A DNA stretch of 12,641 bases from an uncultured Collinsella sp. (GCA_900547285.1 URGF01000050.1:1-12641); one strand, 5' to 3'; shown: positions 1 through 6,744, numbered from the stretch's first letter. Numbers and translations are program-made. Notes: generated by a model from the letters alone, not told the origin.

Positions 1-20
1 GACGTGTGCTCTTCCGATCT
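1..20. other. Illumina adapter sequence (artefact)
   Basis: The window opens with GACGTGTGCTCTTCCGATCT, which is identical to the 3' end of the Illumina TruSeq read-2 adapter. It is not genomic sequence. Genomic DNA begins at about position 21, so any reading frame that includes these bases is spurious. Confidence 0.97.
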
Positions 21-22
21 TC

Positions 23-40
23 GCGGCCTCCCCCTTTTTT
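23..40 (+). terminator. Possible right half of a truncated terminator
   Basis: Immediately after the adapter, GCGGCCTCCCCC is followed by six T. This resembles the descending arm and U-tract of the intact terminators at 1314-1350 and 8967-9000. The matching G-rich left arm would lie in the part lost to the adapter. If so, a plus-strand gene ended just left of the window. This is an inference from half a structure. Confidence 0.35.
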
Positions 41-104
41 GCGTTTACGGGGTGTAAATGACTCAATTACACCAGACGATCTTGTTGTTTTCGGTATTGA
101 GCCT

Positions 105-572
105 TTATTTAAAGAAAATAAATCGTATAACAAGGGCAACTGCTATGGCCGCAATGGTCAAAAGCAGAATTGTCAGCTGATGCTGCTTGCGTCGTTTACT
201 TGACGAAACGAAGATTGACTTTCCCTGTTTTGGCGTTTCGAGATAGCGAGCCGAATGCGTCAAGGTTTGCTTGGGTCGAGGCCCTCTTTGTTGATGAGCG
301 GCGGATGCTTTCATCGGCTCATCACTAGCTGCGCTGTTTTTAGATAATGGTGCGTCTTTCAGATATACAGGGTCTCCCGAGGCGACGCCCATATGTTTGC
401 GCCCCGTTTGCGCTTCTTCGAGTGTTTGATATCGGTTTCTTGTCACATATTTGGGCTCTGGGTCATTGATAGGCTCTTGCGAGATGTGGGGGCGATGGAA
501 TCGAATCGGTTGCGGGCTGGATGCTTCGTCCTGCTCCGGCATAAACATATTGTTCTGGTTTTGGTCGTCCAT
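105..572 (-). CDS. Hypothetical tail-anchored membrane protein
   Basis: This encodes a 155-residue protein of no family I recognise. Residues 1-120 are hydrophilic and look disordered, rich in Gln, Asn, Ser, Pro and charged residues, with two Asp/Pro/Glu-rich patches near the N-terminus. A basic patch, SSSKRRKQ at about 123-130, is followed by one hydrophobic segment at about 133-153 that ends the protein in FIFFK. There is no signal peptide. The arrangement suggests a single-pass C-terminal anchor with the bulk of the protein in the cytoplasm. The ATG at 572 is preceded by AAAGGG at short spacing. Base use is less GC-rich than in the conserved genes to the right, which could mean a fast-evolving or acquired gene. 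A role at the membrane or cell envelope is only a guess. Confidence 0.7.
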   Translation of the reverse strand: MDDQNQNNMFMPEQDEASSPQPIRFHRPHISQEPINDPEPKYVTRNRYQTLEEAQTGRKHMGVASGDPVYLKDAPLSKNSAASDEPMKASAAHQQRGPRPKQTLTHSARYLETPKQGKSIFVSSSKRRKQHQLTILLLTIAAIAVALVIRFIFFK

Positions 573-611
573 GATGCCCTTTAGCTCGTTACCAACAACG
601 TGTACGCGCTC

Positions 612-617
612 ATTGTA
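612..617 (-). promoter_or_regulatory. Candidate -10 box for the tail-anchored protein gene
   Basis: On the minus strand this reads TACAAT, 39 nt before the start codon at 572. It is one of five TACAAT boxes at similar distances from start codons in this window. No convincing -35 hexamer is seen at 16-18 nt. Confidence 0.35.
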
Positions 618-664
618 AGCCCCTTGTTATTTGTAGCTGCGAACATACTTGTTATTTAAGCTCT

Positions 665-677
665 GGTTCAAAGAACC
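665..677. promoter_or_regulatory. Short inverted repeat in the divergent promoter region
   Basis: GGTTC-AAA-GAACC is a perfect 5-3-5 inverted repeat between the minus-strand gene and the hsp20 gene. A 10-nt direct repeat, CTTGTTATTT, occurs nearby at 623-632 and 648-657. These may be protein-binding sites, but neither matches the CIRCE or HAIR heat-shock operators. Confidence 0.25.
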
Positions 678-754
678 TTAACCTTACTAAAACCTGTGTC
701 ATACACACTTAGATATGCTTATAGTACTGGACTCAAAAAACTTTATAGTCGATG

Positions 755-783
755 TATATATGAGCACTGGGTGGGCATATATA
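755..783 (+). promoter_or_regulatory. AT-rich inverted repeat upstream of hsp20
   Basis: TATATATG at 755-762 and CATATATA at 776-783 are perfect complements around a 13-nt spacer, 67-95 nt before the hsp20 start. TATAGT boxes at 720-725 and 744-749 could serve as -10 elements, which would put this repeat at or near the 5' end of the transcript. It could be an operator or a weak, heat-labile RNA stem. Confidence 0.4.
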
Positions 784-825
784 AGAGCGTCAAAAGAAGT
801 CCCAACCACCTAGAAGATGGCTCGG

Positions 826-843
826 CAGTCCTTACAAGGAGTG
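826..843 (+). promoter_or_regulatory. Putative RNA thermometer masking the hsp20 ribosome binding site
   Basis: CAGTCCTTACAAGGAGTG can fold as CAgUCCU / UACA loop / AGGAgUG. This gives six base pairs and one G-G mismatch. The stem covers nearly all of the AAGGAG ribosome binding site (836-841) of the hsp20 start at 850. A further CCAC at 806-809 could pair with GTGG at 841-844. Small heat-shock genes in many bacteria are controlled by such heat-melted hairpins (ROSE and fourU types). The fold is seen in the sequence; the function is inferred. Confidence 0.45.
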
Positions 844-849
844 GTAAAC

Positions 850-1281
850 ATGGCAAGCATGGTTCCTTATCGTTCGGTTTTTGGCGTCCGTCCTTCTGCA
901 AGTTCGCTGTTCGATTTGTTTGATGACATGACCGACCTGGCGAATAGCTCGATTGCCTCCAAGGCGTTCCCCGTTGACGTTGAGGACAAGGGCGATGGCT
1001 ACGAGGTCAAGGCGTATCTTACCGGTGTCGCCAAGGATGACATCGACGTCGAGCTCAATGAGGGTCGCCTGTCGATCAGTGTGAACGTCGAGGAGAGCGC
1101 CGAAAACGAGGGCAAGAACTTCCTCCAGAAGGAGTTCGGCTCGTACAGCGCGACGCGCGGCGTGTATCTGAAGGACGCTTCGAGCGAGGGCCTTTCGGCT
1201 AAGTATGCTGACGGCATCCTGACCGTTACGGTTCCCAAGATTGTCGAGAAGAAGAACGTCACGAAGATTTCTATCGACTAA
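850..1281 (+). CDS. Hsp20/alpha-crystallin small heat-shock protein
   Basis: This encodes a 143-residue ATP-independent holdase that binds unfolding proteins in the cytoplasm and keeps them refoldable. Residues 1-35 are the variable N-terminal arm with hydrophobic Phe and Leu (SLFDLFDDM). The alpha-crystallin domain runs from about 38 (FPVDVEDKGDGYEVKAYL) to the C-terminus. It contains the typical strand-turn pattern with ISVNVEE, then FGSYSATRGVYL, then the signature YADGILTVTVPK. Length is normal for the family. I chose the ATG at 850 because AAGGAG lies 8 nt upstream. An in-frame ATG at 817 would add 11 residues but has only a weak AGAAG before it. The gene is monocistronic, with its own terminator, and probably regulated in its leader. 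Confidence 0.93.
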   Translation: MASMVPYRSVFGVRPSASSLFDLFDDMTDLANSSIASKAFPVDVEDKGDGYEVKAYLTGVAKDDIDVELNEGRLSISVNVEESAENEGKNFLQKEFGSYSATRGVYLKDASSEGLSAKYADGILTVTVPKIVEKKNVTKISID

Positions 1282-1313
1282 CGATGGCTCTACTTCAATC
1301 GAGAGTATGAATT

Positions 1314-1350
1314 AAGGGGGCTGGGAAGTGATTCCCAGCCCCCTTTTTTT
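1314..1350 (+). terminator. Rho-independent terminator of hsp20
   Basis: A 12-bp perfect stem, GGGGGCTGGGAA (1316-1327) with its complement at 1332-1343, has a GTGA loop and is followed by seven T. The flanking AA/TT can extend the stem. It lies between convergent genes. On the minus strand the following sequence is not a T-run, so it mainly serves hsp20. Confidence 0.93.
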
Positions 1351-1362
1351 GTCTTGAGTGGG

Positions 1363-2172
1363 CTATTGAATAGTTGTCGGTTGATACTGACTTGCAGGGC
1401 GTATCGAGAGCTTCCGTGGCCCTTGAAGACAGGTGGCTGAGCTGCCGAGTTCATCATCGAAACTTGCATCAAGCGCGTTGGCATAGCTTTTGACGGTAAG
1501 GCTTGGGCGATTATTGTCCTGGCTGATGTGCATGGCGATGAGCTGTTCTGTGCGATCGGTAACAAGTTCTCGCGCGGCTTCGGCGGCTTGGTTGTTGGAG
1601 AGATGCCCCTTTGTGGACAGGATGCGCTCCTGAAGAAAGCGTGGGTACGGTCCTTCGCGCAACATAGTTACATCGTGGTTGCTTTCGAGCGCGAGAACTC
1701 GACAGTCTTTGAGGATGCCTATGGCCTTGCTCGACAACTCTCCGGTGTCGGTGGCAAACCCAATGGAATCATCGAGAGCATTGAATCGATAGCCGACAGG
1801 ATTGATGACATCGTGCGATGTTGAGTAGGTTTGTACCTGGATGCCGGCAATGGGGAGTGTGTCGCCGGGGTCAAATTCCTCCACGGGCAGGTGCGCGAGG
1901 TTTTCTTTGCATGAAAGGGTGTCCCTACTGGCAAAGAGGGGACCATGCCAGTGCTTGCACCATACATCGAGCCCCTTGATATGGTCTCCATGCTCATGAG
2001 TGATTACAAGAGCGGCGACGTCGTCTGCTGAGAGGCCAAGCTCCGCCATGCGTTTAAGTGTCTCGCGGCGGGACAGGCCGTTGTCGATCATGATGAGCCC
2101 CTGAGGTCCCTCGACGAGTGCGCAGTTGCCTTTTGAGCCGCTGCCGAGGATATGAAGGTGCAAGCGAGACAT
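1363..2172 (-). CDS. walJ: WalJ/YycJ-like metallo-beta-lactamase-fold hydrolase
   Basis: This encodes a 269-residue cytoplasmic metallo-hydrolase. The metal-binding motifs are in the expected order: HEHGDH at 59-64, the SHD histidine at 120, ATDTG with Asp142, ESNHD at 163-167, KGHLSN with His190, and His215 in AMHIS. The start LHILGSGSKGN and the block NHDVTMLREGPYP are typical of YycJ/WalJ. In Firmicutes this protein is encoded with the WalRK cell-wall regulators and has been linked to DNA replication and cell-cycle coordination; its reaction is less certain. No walR or walK is present here. The frame stays open to 2253, but that would run into tilS, and the ATG at 2172 begins exactly at the conserved N-terminus. 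Its ribosome binding site is weak (TTTGGAAT). It is divergent from tilS with 48 bp between starts. Confidence 0.9.
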   Translation of the reverse strand: MSRLHLHILGSGSKGNCALVEGPQGLIMIDNGLSRRETLKRMAELGLSADDVAALVITHEHGDHIKGLDVWCKHWHGPLFASRDTLSCKENLAHLPVEEFDPGDTLPIAGIQVQTYSTSHDVINPVGYRFNALDDSIGFATDTGELSSKAIGILKDCRVLALESNHDVTMLREGPYPRFLQERILSTKGHLSNNQAAEAARELVTDRTEQLIAMHISQDNNRPSLTVKSYANALDASFDDELGSSATCLQGPRKLSIRPASQYQPTTIQ

Positions 2173-2186
2173 AAGATTCCAAAGGA

Positions 2187-2192
2187 TACAAT
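2187..2192 (+). promoter_or_regulatory. Candidate -10 box for tilS
   Basis: TACAAT lies 28 nt before the tilS start, inside the 48-bp gap between the divergent walJ and tilS starts. No good -35 is seen at 17 nt, where the sequence would be walJ coding DNA. Confidence 0.4.
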
Positions 2193-2220
2193 GAGTGCGG
2201 ACGAATAGAGGAGGAAGCGA

Positions 2221-3762
2221 ATGCCAACGGTATCTCAGCACTATGGACATCATGCCGCGCCGAGGACGGATAAGAGCGCCCTGGCAACGCGGCAGGCCGC
2301 TGCCCCCGTAGTGCTCATGGTATCAGGCGGTGCGGACTCGACGGCGCTGCTCCTTATGGCTTGCACATCAAAGCTGGATATCCAGGACGGGCGCGGCGTC
2401 GCTCCCATTGCGCGCGAGCGATTGCACGTGCTGCATGTAAACCATCATCTGCGCGGGGAGGCATCCGATGGCGACGAGGCCTTTGTACGTGACCTGTGCG
2501 CACAATACGGTTTGCCGCTGTGTGTTGAGCATGCCTATTTTGATGACGAATCGGGCAATATCGAGGCTGCGGCTCGCGAGGTGCGCTATGCCGCGGCACG
2601 GAGATACGTTCGCGAACTTTGTGCCGAATCGGGCGCACCGCGGACGGCGGCTCGTATCTGTACCGCGCATACTTCGTCGGACCGCGCGGAAACATTTTTG
2701 ATGAATGCCATTAAAGGGTCGGGTCCCGCGGGTCTATCGAGCATTCCGCGCCGTCGGAACATTGTGGTTCGCCCCTTGCTCGACCTCACGCACGATGAGC
2801 TCGTGAGCTATCTGCAGGTGCACGGTCAGCCATGGCGGGAAGATGAAAGCAACGAGGACGTTTCGTACCTGCGCAACTATGTACGCCATCGGGTGATGCC
2901 GGTGGTGGCACAGCGCAACGCGAGCGTCTGTAAGACGATTGGCGCCGCTTGCGAAATTCTGGGCGACGAAGACGCCTTTCTTTCCCAGCTTTCGGCACAG
3001 GCGTTTCGAAGCTGCCTGCGCAAGGAAGCGGCGGGCGCACTGGTGCTCGATGCGCGCCGTCTTGCCGCCGCTGAGGTTGTGATTGCACGGCGTATCGTGC
3101 GATTGGCGATTAAGCGCATCGATCCCGACGCGCGACCGGAGATGCGGCACGTGGAGCGCGTGCTCGCCTGCGTCGCTGCGGGCTCGGGCTCGGTTACGCT
3201 TCCTGCGGGAATTGATGCCCGTGTGGAGTTTGGCACGCTGGCGTTCAAGGCCCCGGCGGCGCGCGAGGGTTTAGTGGCCGATTGGATCTCCGTTCCCGGT
3301 CGTCTGCCGCTGGGGGCGGGGCATATGCTGACAGCGGAGCCGATGGCTGTGGAGCCGGGGTGCGATATCGTGCACCGTGCCCGCGAGCTTGCTGCTGCCG
3401 GAAAGGTTGCGGCCTTGGTGGATGCGGCGGCCCTGGGGTTTGCCGACCGCGATAGCGAGCGGATGTTAGCCGGCTCGCGCGGGGAGATTCCCACCGAGGC
3501 ACGATCGGCGCGCCTGTGGGTGGATAGCCCTGTGCCGGGAGACGTGATGTGCCCGTTGGGGATGAACGGCCGAAGCAAGAAAGTGTCAGACCTGTTAAAC
3601 GAGGCGCGCATTCCTGTTTCAGACCGCTCTGGCGTACCCGTGGTAAGAACGGCTCCGGGAGGTGCCGTAGTATGGGTCGCGGGCGTTCGCGCGGACGAGC
3701 GTTTTAAATGCACGGCCGCAACGCGCGTGGCATATCTGCTTCGTGTGGTCGATGCGGAATAG
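2221..3762 (+). CDS. tilS: tRNA(Ile)-lysidine synthase
   Basis: TilS attaches lysine to C34 of the tRNA-Ile CAU anticodon using ATP, so that it reads AUA and is charged with isoleucine. It is essential in most bacteria. The protein has 513 residues. The PP-loop ATP-binding motif SGGADS is at 35-40, HVNHHLRG at 72-79, AHTSSDRAET at 149-158 (family TAHNxDDxxET) and GLSSIP with RPLL at 171-187. A TilS-type substrate-binding region follows. The C-terminal domain is at about 430-513 (KKVSDLLNEARIPVSDRSGV, then WVAGVRADERFK). It is somewhat longer than usual, with a 30-residue N-terminal lead and small insertions before the HH motif. GGAGGA at 2210-2215 fixes the start at 2221. It is the first gene of the tilS-hpt-ftsH block. 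Confidence 0.93.
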   Translation: MPTVSQHYGHHAAPRTDKSALATRQAAAPVVLMVSGGADSTALLLMACTSKLDIQDGRGVAPIARERLHVLHVNHHLRGEASDGDEAFVRDLCAQYGLPLCVEHAYFDDESGNIEAAAREVRYAAARRYVRELCAESGAPRTAARICTAHTSSDRAETFLMNAIKGSGPAGLSSIPRRRNIVVRPLLDLTHDELVSYLQVHGQPWREDESNEDVSYLRNYVRHRVMPVVAQRNASVCKTIGAACEILGDEDAFLSQLSAQAFRSCLRKEAAGALVLDARRLAAAEVVIARRIVRLAIKRIDPDARPEMRHVERVLACVAAGSGSVTLPAGIDARVEFGTLAFKAPAAREGLVADWISVPGRLPLGAGHMLTAEPMAVEPGCDIVHRARELAAAGKVAALVDAAALGFADRDSERMLAGSRGEIPTEARSARLWVDSPVPGDVMCPLGMNGRSKKVSDLLNEARIPVSDRSGVPVVRTAPGGAVVWVAGVRADERFKCTAATRVAYLLRVVDAE

Positions 3763-3781
3763 CGCTTCGCGCCAGCTATTC
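3757..3781 (+). other. Stem-loop over the tilS stop codon
   Basis: GAATAGC (3757-3763) and GCTATTC (3775-3781) form a 7-bp perfect stem that contains the tilS TAG stop. No T-run follows, so it is not a standard terminator. It may end or stabilise the tilS transcript, or be chance. Confidence 0.3.
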
Positions 3782-3844
3782 TGTGCGACGTTGACGGTAT
3801 TCCCGCGCTGATGGCGCACGTGCTGGTAAATATACCCCGTGCGC

Positions 3845-3853
3845 TGCTAGAAT
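3845..3853 (+). promoter_or_regulatory. Extended -10 promoter for hpt-ftsH
   Basis: TGCTAGAAT fits the extended -10 form TGnTAnAAT and lies 56 nt before the hpt start in a 147-nt gap after tilS. The -35 region is poor, as expected for an extended -10 promoter. It suggests hpt and ftsH can be transcribed independently of tilS. Confidence 0.45.
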
Positions 3854-3909
3854 GTGTAGTTCGCGTCCATGCGGCGGTGCGTGGGCGATAAGCACAAGAA
3901 AGGGTTGTC

Positions 3910-4458
3910 ATGGCTTCTCAACATCCGGATATCGAGAAGGTTCTGTTTACGCAGGAGGATATCGACGGTATCGTCTCTCGCCTAGGCGAGCAGATTACTC
4001 GCGACTACGCGGGTAAGGATCTGGTGCTGATTGCGGTCCTGCGCGGCGCCGTGGTCTTTATGGGCGACCTGATGCGCAAGATCGAGCTGCCGACCAACAT
4101 CGATTTCATGGCTGTTTCGAGCTATGGCGACGGTGTGAAGTCCTCGGGCATCGTGCGTATCATTAAGGACCTGGATATCGACATCCGCGGTCGCGACGTG
4201 CTGATCGTCGAGGACATTCTGGACTCGGGCCTGACGCTCAAGTATCTGATGAAGAACCTCGAGAGCCGCAAGCCCGCTTCGCTGGAGGTTGCCGCCTTCC
4301 TGTGGAAGGACGTTGAGGACCGTACCTCGGCCGTCACGCCCAAGTATGTTGGAACCCATTGCCCCGATGCCTTTGTGGTGGGCTACGGCCTCGACTATGC
4401 CGAGCGCTATCGTAACCTTCCGTATCTGGGCATTTTGAAACCGGAGGTTTATTCGTAA
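3910..4458 (+). CDS. hpt: Hypoxanthine(-guanine) phosphoribosyltransferase
   Basis: This cytoplasmic purine-salvage enzyme joins hypoxanthine or guanine to PRPP to make IMP or GMP. The protein has 182 residues, the normal length. Visible motifs are LRGA at 44-47 (pyrophosphate binding), the flexible loop SSYGDGVKSSG at 70-80, the PRPP-binding loop VLIVEDILDSGLTL at 97-110 with acidic Glu101/Asp102 and catalytic Asp105, Lys133 in LWKD (base stacking), and the C-terminal FVVGYGLDYAERYRNLPY. AAAGGG lies 5 nt before the ATG. The gene ends one base before ftsH begins, so the two are surely co-transcribed. Hpt is next to tilS and ftsH in many Gram-positive genomes. Confidence 0.95.
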   Translation: MASQHPDIEKVLFTQEDIDGIVSRLGEQITRDYAGKDLVLIAVLRGAVVFMGDLMRKIELPTNIDFMAVSSYGDGVKSSGIVRIIKDLDIDIRGRDVLIVEDILDSGLTLKYLMKNLESRKPASLEVAAFLWKDVEDRTSAVTPKYVGTHCPDAFVVGYGLDYAERYRNLPYLGILKPEVYS

Positions 4459-4459
4459 G

Positions 4460-6598
4460 ATGCCCGACGACCGTAACGATAACAATTCCCAGACTCCCCG
4501 GGAGCCTAAGATCCCGGGGATGCCCGGAGGCAAGAAGCCCACGCGTACGGGCTGGCTGTATTTTATTTTGGCTTGCGCGCTTCTGGGCTACGCCTTCTTT
4601 AACATGGGCTCCGGCTTTGCCAGCTCCAGCAATACCGTAAAGCTCGCGACGAGCGAGATGGTCAACGCCATTAAGCAGGATCGCGTCGAAGATTTGACCT
4701 ATACGGTTCAAGACGGAAGCGTGGCGGGTCATTACTGGAAGACGAAAAAGGACAAGGGTGACACGAGCGAGCTCAAGAGCTTCTCCTCGACCTATGTCGG
4801 CTCCGATTCGCTTGCCGAGCTTATGGCGGAGCACCCCGATACCAAGTACATCGTCAACACCAATGACCCCGATTTTTGGGGCGACTTGGCGATGAGCGTG
4901 CTTCCGACGATCGCCCTGATCGCCATCATGTTCTACTTTATGCGCCAGATGATGGGCGCCAACAACAGGAACATGCAGTTTGGCAAGACCAACGCCAAGA
5001 CCAACGAGGCAACGCGCCCCAAGGTCAAGTTTGAGGATGTTGCCGGTGTGGACGAGGCAGTCGAGGAGCTCGAGGAGATTCGCGACTTTTTGAGCGATCC
5101 GGACCGCTATCGCAAGCTGGGCGCCAAGATTCCGCGCGGCGTGTTGCTGGTTGGCCCTCCGGGTACCGGTAAGACGCTGCTGGCCAAGGCCGTTGCCGGC
5201 GAGGCGGGCGTGCCGTTCTTTAGCATCTCGGGTTCCGGCTTTGTCGAGATGTTCGTAGGTGTCGGCGCCAGCCGCGTGCGCGACCTCTTTAAGGAGGCCA
5301 AGTTTCAGGCTCCGTCAATCATCTTTATTGACGAGATCGATGCCGTGGGACGTCAGCGCGGAGCTGGCTTGGGCGGCGGTCACGACGAGCGCGAGCAAAC
5401 GCTCAACCAGCTGCTGGTCGAGATGGACGGTTTTGAGGAAAGCGAGTCGGTCATCCTGATCGCCGCGACCAACCGCCCCGATATTCTGGACCCGGCATTG
5501 CTGCGCCCCGGCCGTTTTGACCGTCAGGTTACGGTCGACCGTCCGGACGTGAAGGGCCGCGAGCAGATCTTGCGCGTGCATGCTGAGAACAAGCCGATGG
5601 ACGAGGACGTTAAGTTTGAGAAGCTCGCCCAGATGACCGTTGGCTTTACTGGTGCCGATTTGGCGAACCTGCTCAACGAGTCTGCGCTGCTGGCCGCTCG
5701 CCGTCATCGTTCTGTGATCTCGATGGACGAGGTCGAGGAGTCGATGGAGCGCGTGATTGCCGGACCGCAACGCAAGGGTCGCGTGATGACCGAAGCCGAG
5801 CGCACCACGATTGCCTACCATGAGAGCGGTCACGCTTTGGTGGGCCACATCCTGGAGCACTCCGATCCGGTTCATAAGATCTCGATCGTCAGCCGCGGTC
5901 AGGCCCTGGGCTACACACTGCAGCTTCCGCAGGAGGATCACTTCCTCAAGACCAAGAACGAGATGCTCGACGAGCTCGCCGTGTTCTTGGGCGGTCGCGT
6001 TGCCGAGGAGCTCATGTGCGACGACATCACGTCGGGCGCGAGCAACGATCTGGAGCGCGCGACCAAGATGGCGCGCGAGATGGTCACGCGCCTGGGCATG
6101 AGCGAGGAGCTTGGAACGCAGGTGTTTGGTGAGGCGCAGCATCAGGTATTCCTTGGTCGCGATTACGCCGATCACCAGGATTACTCCGAGGAGACGGCGC
6201 GCCGCATCGATATCGAGGTTCAGCGCATTATGCGTGAGGCCCATCGTCGTGCGGTCGAGATCCTGGACGCCCGTCGCGATCAGCTCGATCTGATGGCGAA
6301 GGTGCTGCTTGAGCGCGAGACTGTCGAGGGCGATGCCGTGAATGCCCTGCTCGATAACGAGTGGGACGCCTACCTTGAGCGCGAGGGCGATATCCTGGCG
6401 GCCAAGGAGGAGCGCAATGCCAAGGCGGCCGGCATGCCGACCAAGAAGCGCGCGCCTCGTATGAGCGAGGAGGAGCTGGCGGCTGATGCCGCGGCCTTTG
6501 CGCAGGCGGCCATGCAGGAGGATGCCGAAGCCGCATCCGATGATGCCGGTGATGGCAATGCTGTCAACGCTGACGGCAACACCGACGCCGACAAATAG
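4460..6598 (+). CDS. ftsH: ATP-dependent zinc metalloprotease FtsH
   Basis: FtsH is a hexameric membrane AAA+ protease that extracts and degrades damaged membrane proteins and some regulators. The protein has 712 residues. Transmembrane helices are at about 31-48 and 143-161, enclosing an extracytoplasmic domain. Walker A GPPGTGKT is at 232-239, the pore motif FVG at 265-267, Walker B IIFIDEID at 287-294 and the second region of homology at 336-353, ending in RPGRFD. The zinc site HESGH is at 454-458, with third ligand Asp530 in SGASNDLERAT. The family's usual HEAGH has Ser for Ala here; the ligands are intact. The last 50 residues are an Ala/Asp-rich acidic tail. GGAGG at 4443-4447 is 12 nt upstream, inside hpt. 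A GC-rich 8-bp hairpin lies at codons 13-20. Confidence 0.97.
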   Translation: MPDDRNDNNSQTPREPKIPGMPGGKKPTRTGWLYFILACALLGYAFFNMGSGFASSSNTVKLATSEMVNAIKQDRVEDLTYTVQDGSVAGHYWKTKKDKGDTSELKSFSSTYVGSDSLAELMAEHPDTKYIVNTNDPDFWGDLAMSVLPTIALIAIMFYFMRQMMGANNRNMQFGKTNAKTNEATRPKVKFEDVAGVDEAVEELEEIRDFLSDPDRYRKLGAKIPRGVLLVGPPGTGKTLLAKAVAGEAGVPFFSISGSGFVEMFVGVGASRVRDLFKEAKFQAPSIIFIDEIDAVGRQRGAGLGGGHDEREQTLNQLLVEMDGFEESESVILIAATNRPDILDPALLRPGRFDRQVTVDRPDVKGREQILRVHAENKPMDEDVKFEKLAQMTVGFTGADLANLLNESALLAARRHRSVISMDEVEESMERVIAGPQRKGRVMTEAERTTIAYHESGHALVGHILEHSDPVHKISIVSRGQALGYTLQLPQEDHFLKTKNEMLDELAVFLGGRVAEELMCDDITSGASNDLERATKMAREMVTRLGMSEELGTQVFGEAQHQVFLGRDYADHQDYSEETARRIDIEVQRIMREAHRRAVEILDARRDQLDLMAKVLLERETVEGDAVNALLDNEWDAYLEREGDILAAKEERNAKAAGMPTKKRAPRMSEEELAADAAAFAQAAMQEDAEAASDDAGDGNAVNADGNTDADK

Positions 6599-6609
6599 TT
6601 CTTGTAGCG

Positions 6610-6648
6610 AAAGCCTCTGCGGGGAAACCTGTGGAGGCTTTTTCTTTT
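6610..6648 (+). terminator. Terminator after ftsH
   Basis: AAAGCCTC (6610-6617) pairs with GAGGCTTT (6634-6641). A smaller GG/CC hairpin can form in the loop, and the sequence continues TTCTTTT. It ends the hpt-ftsH transcript 11 nt after the stop codon. Confidence 0.8.
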
Positions 6649-6656
6649 GAGCGATA

Positions 6657-6718
6657 TGTTGATTGGGGACAGACTTAAATGAGCGTTTTCACGCATTTAA
6701 GTCTGTCCCCAATCAACA
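6657..6718. repeat. 62-bp near-perfect palindrome (REP or MITE-like)
   Basis: Two 24-nt arms (6657-6680 and 6695-6718) are perfect inverse complements; the left arm ends GATTGGGGACAGACTTAAAT. The centre adds GCGT/ACGC around a TTTC loop after a 2-nt GA bulge, so nearly the whole element can form one hairpin. It lies after the ftsH terminator and ends 26 nt before the candidate -10 box of the next gene. No transposase is present. Short TGGGGACAG-type palindromes of this kind are often dispersed repeats mobilised by REP-associated transposases, but copy number cannot be seen here. Confidence 0.9.
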
Positions 6719-6744
6719 TTGTGGCGCTCTAGTTGGCTAAAGCG

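Noticed and set aside
51..73. GGTGTAA/TTACACC hairpin near the left edge
   Set aside because: A 7-bp stem with a 9-nt loop and no T-run after it in the direction of the minus-strand gene, so it is not supported as that gene's terminator.
6..203. Plus-strand open frame of 65 codons at the left edge
   Set aside because: It begins inside the adapter, has no ribosome binding site, and overlaps the tail-anchored protein gene on the other strand.
817..849. Alternative upstream ATG for hsp20
   Set aside because: The AAGGAG before 850 is far better placed, and the extra 11 residues look like translated leader. It remains possible that weak initiation at 817 affects the hairpin.
585..849. CIRCE or HAIR heat-shock operators upstream of hsp20
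   Set aside because: GAGCACT at 762 and ACTCAAA at 731 recall parts of these motifs, but the second half of each operator is missing.
2877..3911. Minus-strand 344-codon open frame opposite tilS
   Set aside because: Its composition is Arg/Ser/Thr/Ala-rich low-complexity sequence typical of an antisense shadow, and the opposite strand carries clear TilS motifs.
5315..6244. Long minus-strand open frame of 309 codons within ftsH
   Set aside because: It is antisense to highly conserved FtsH motifs. Such frames are common opposite GC-rich genes, and it has no recognisable domain.
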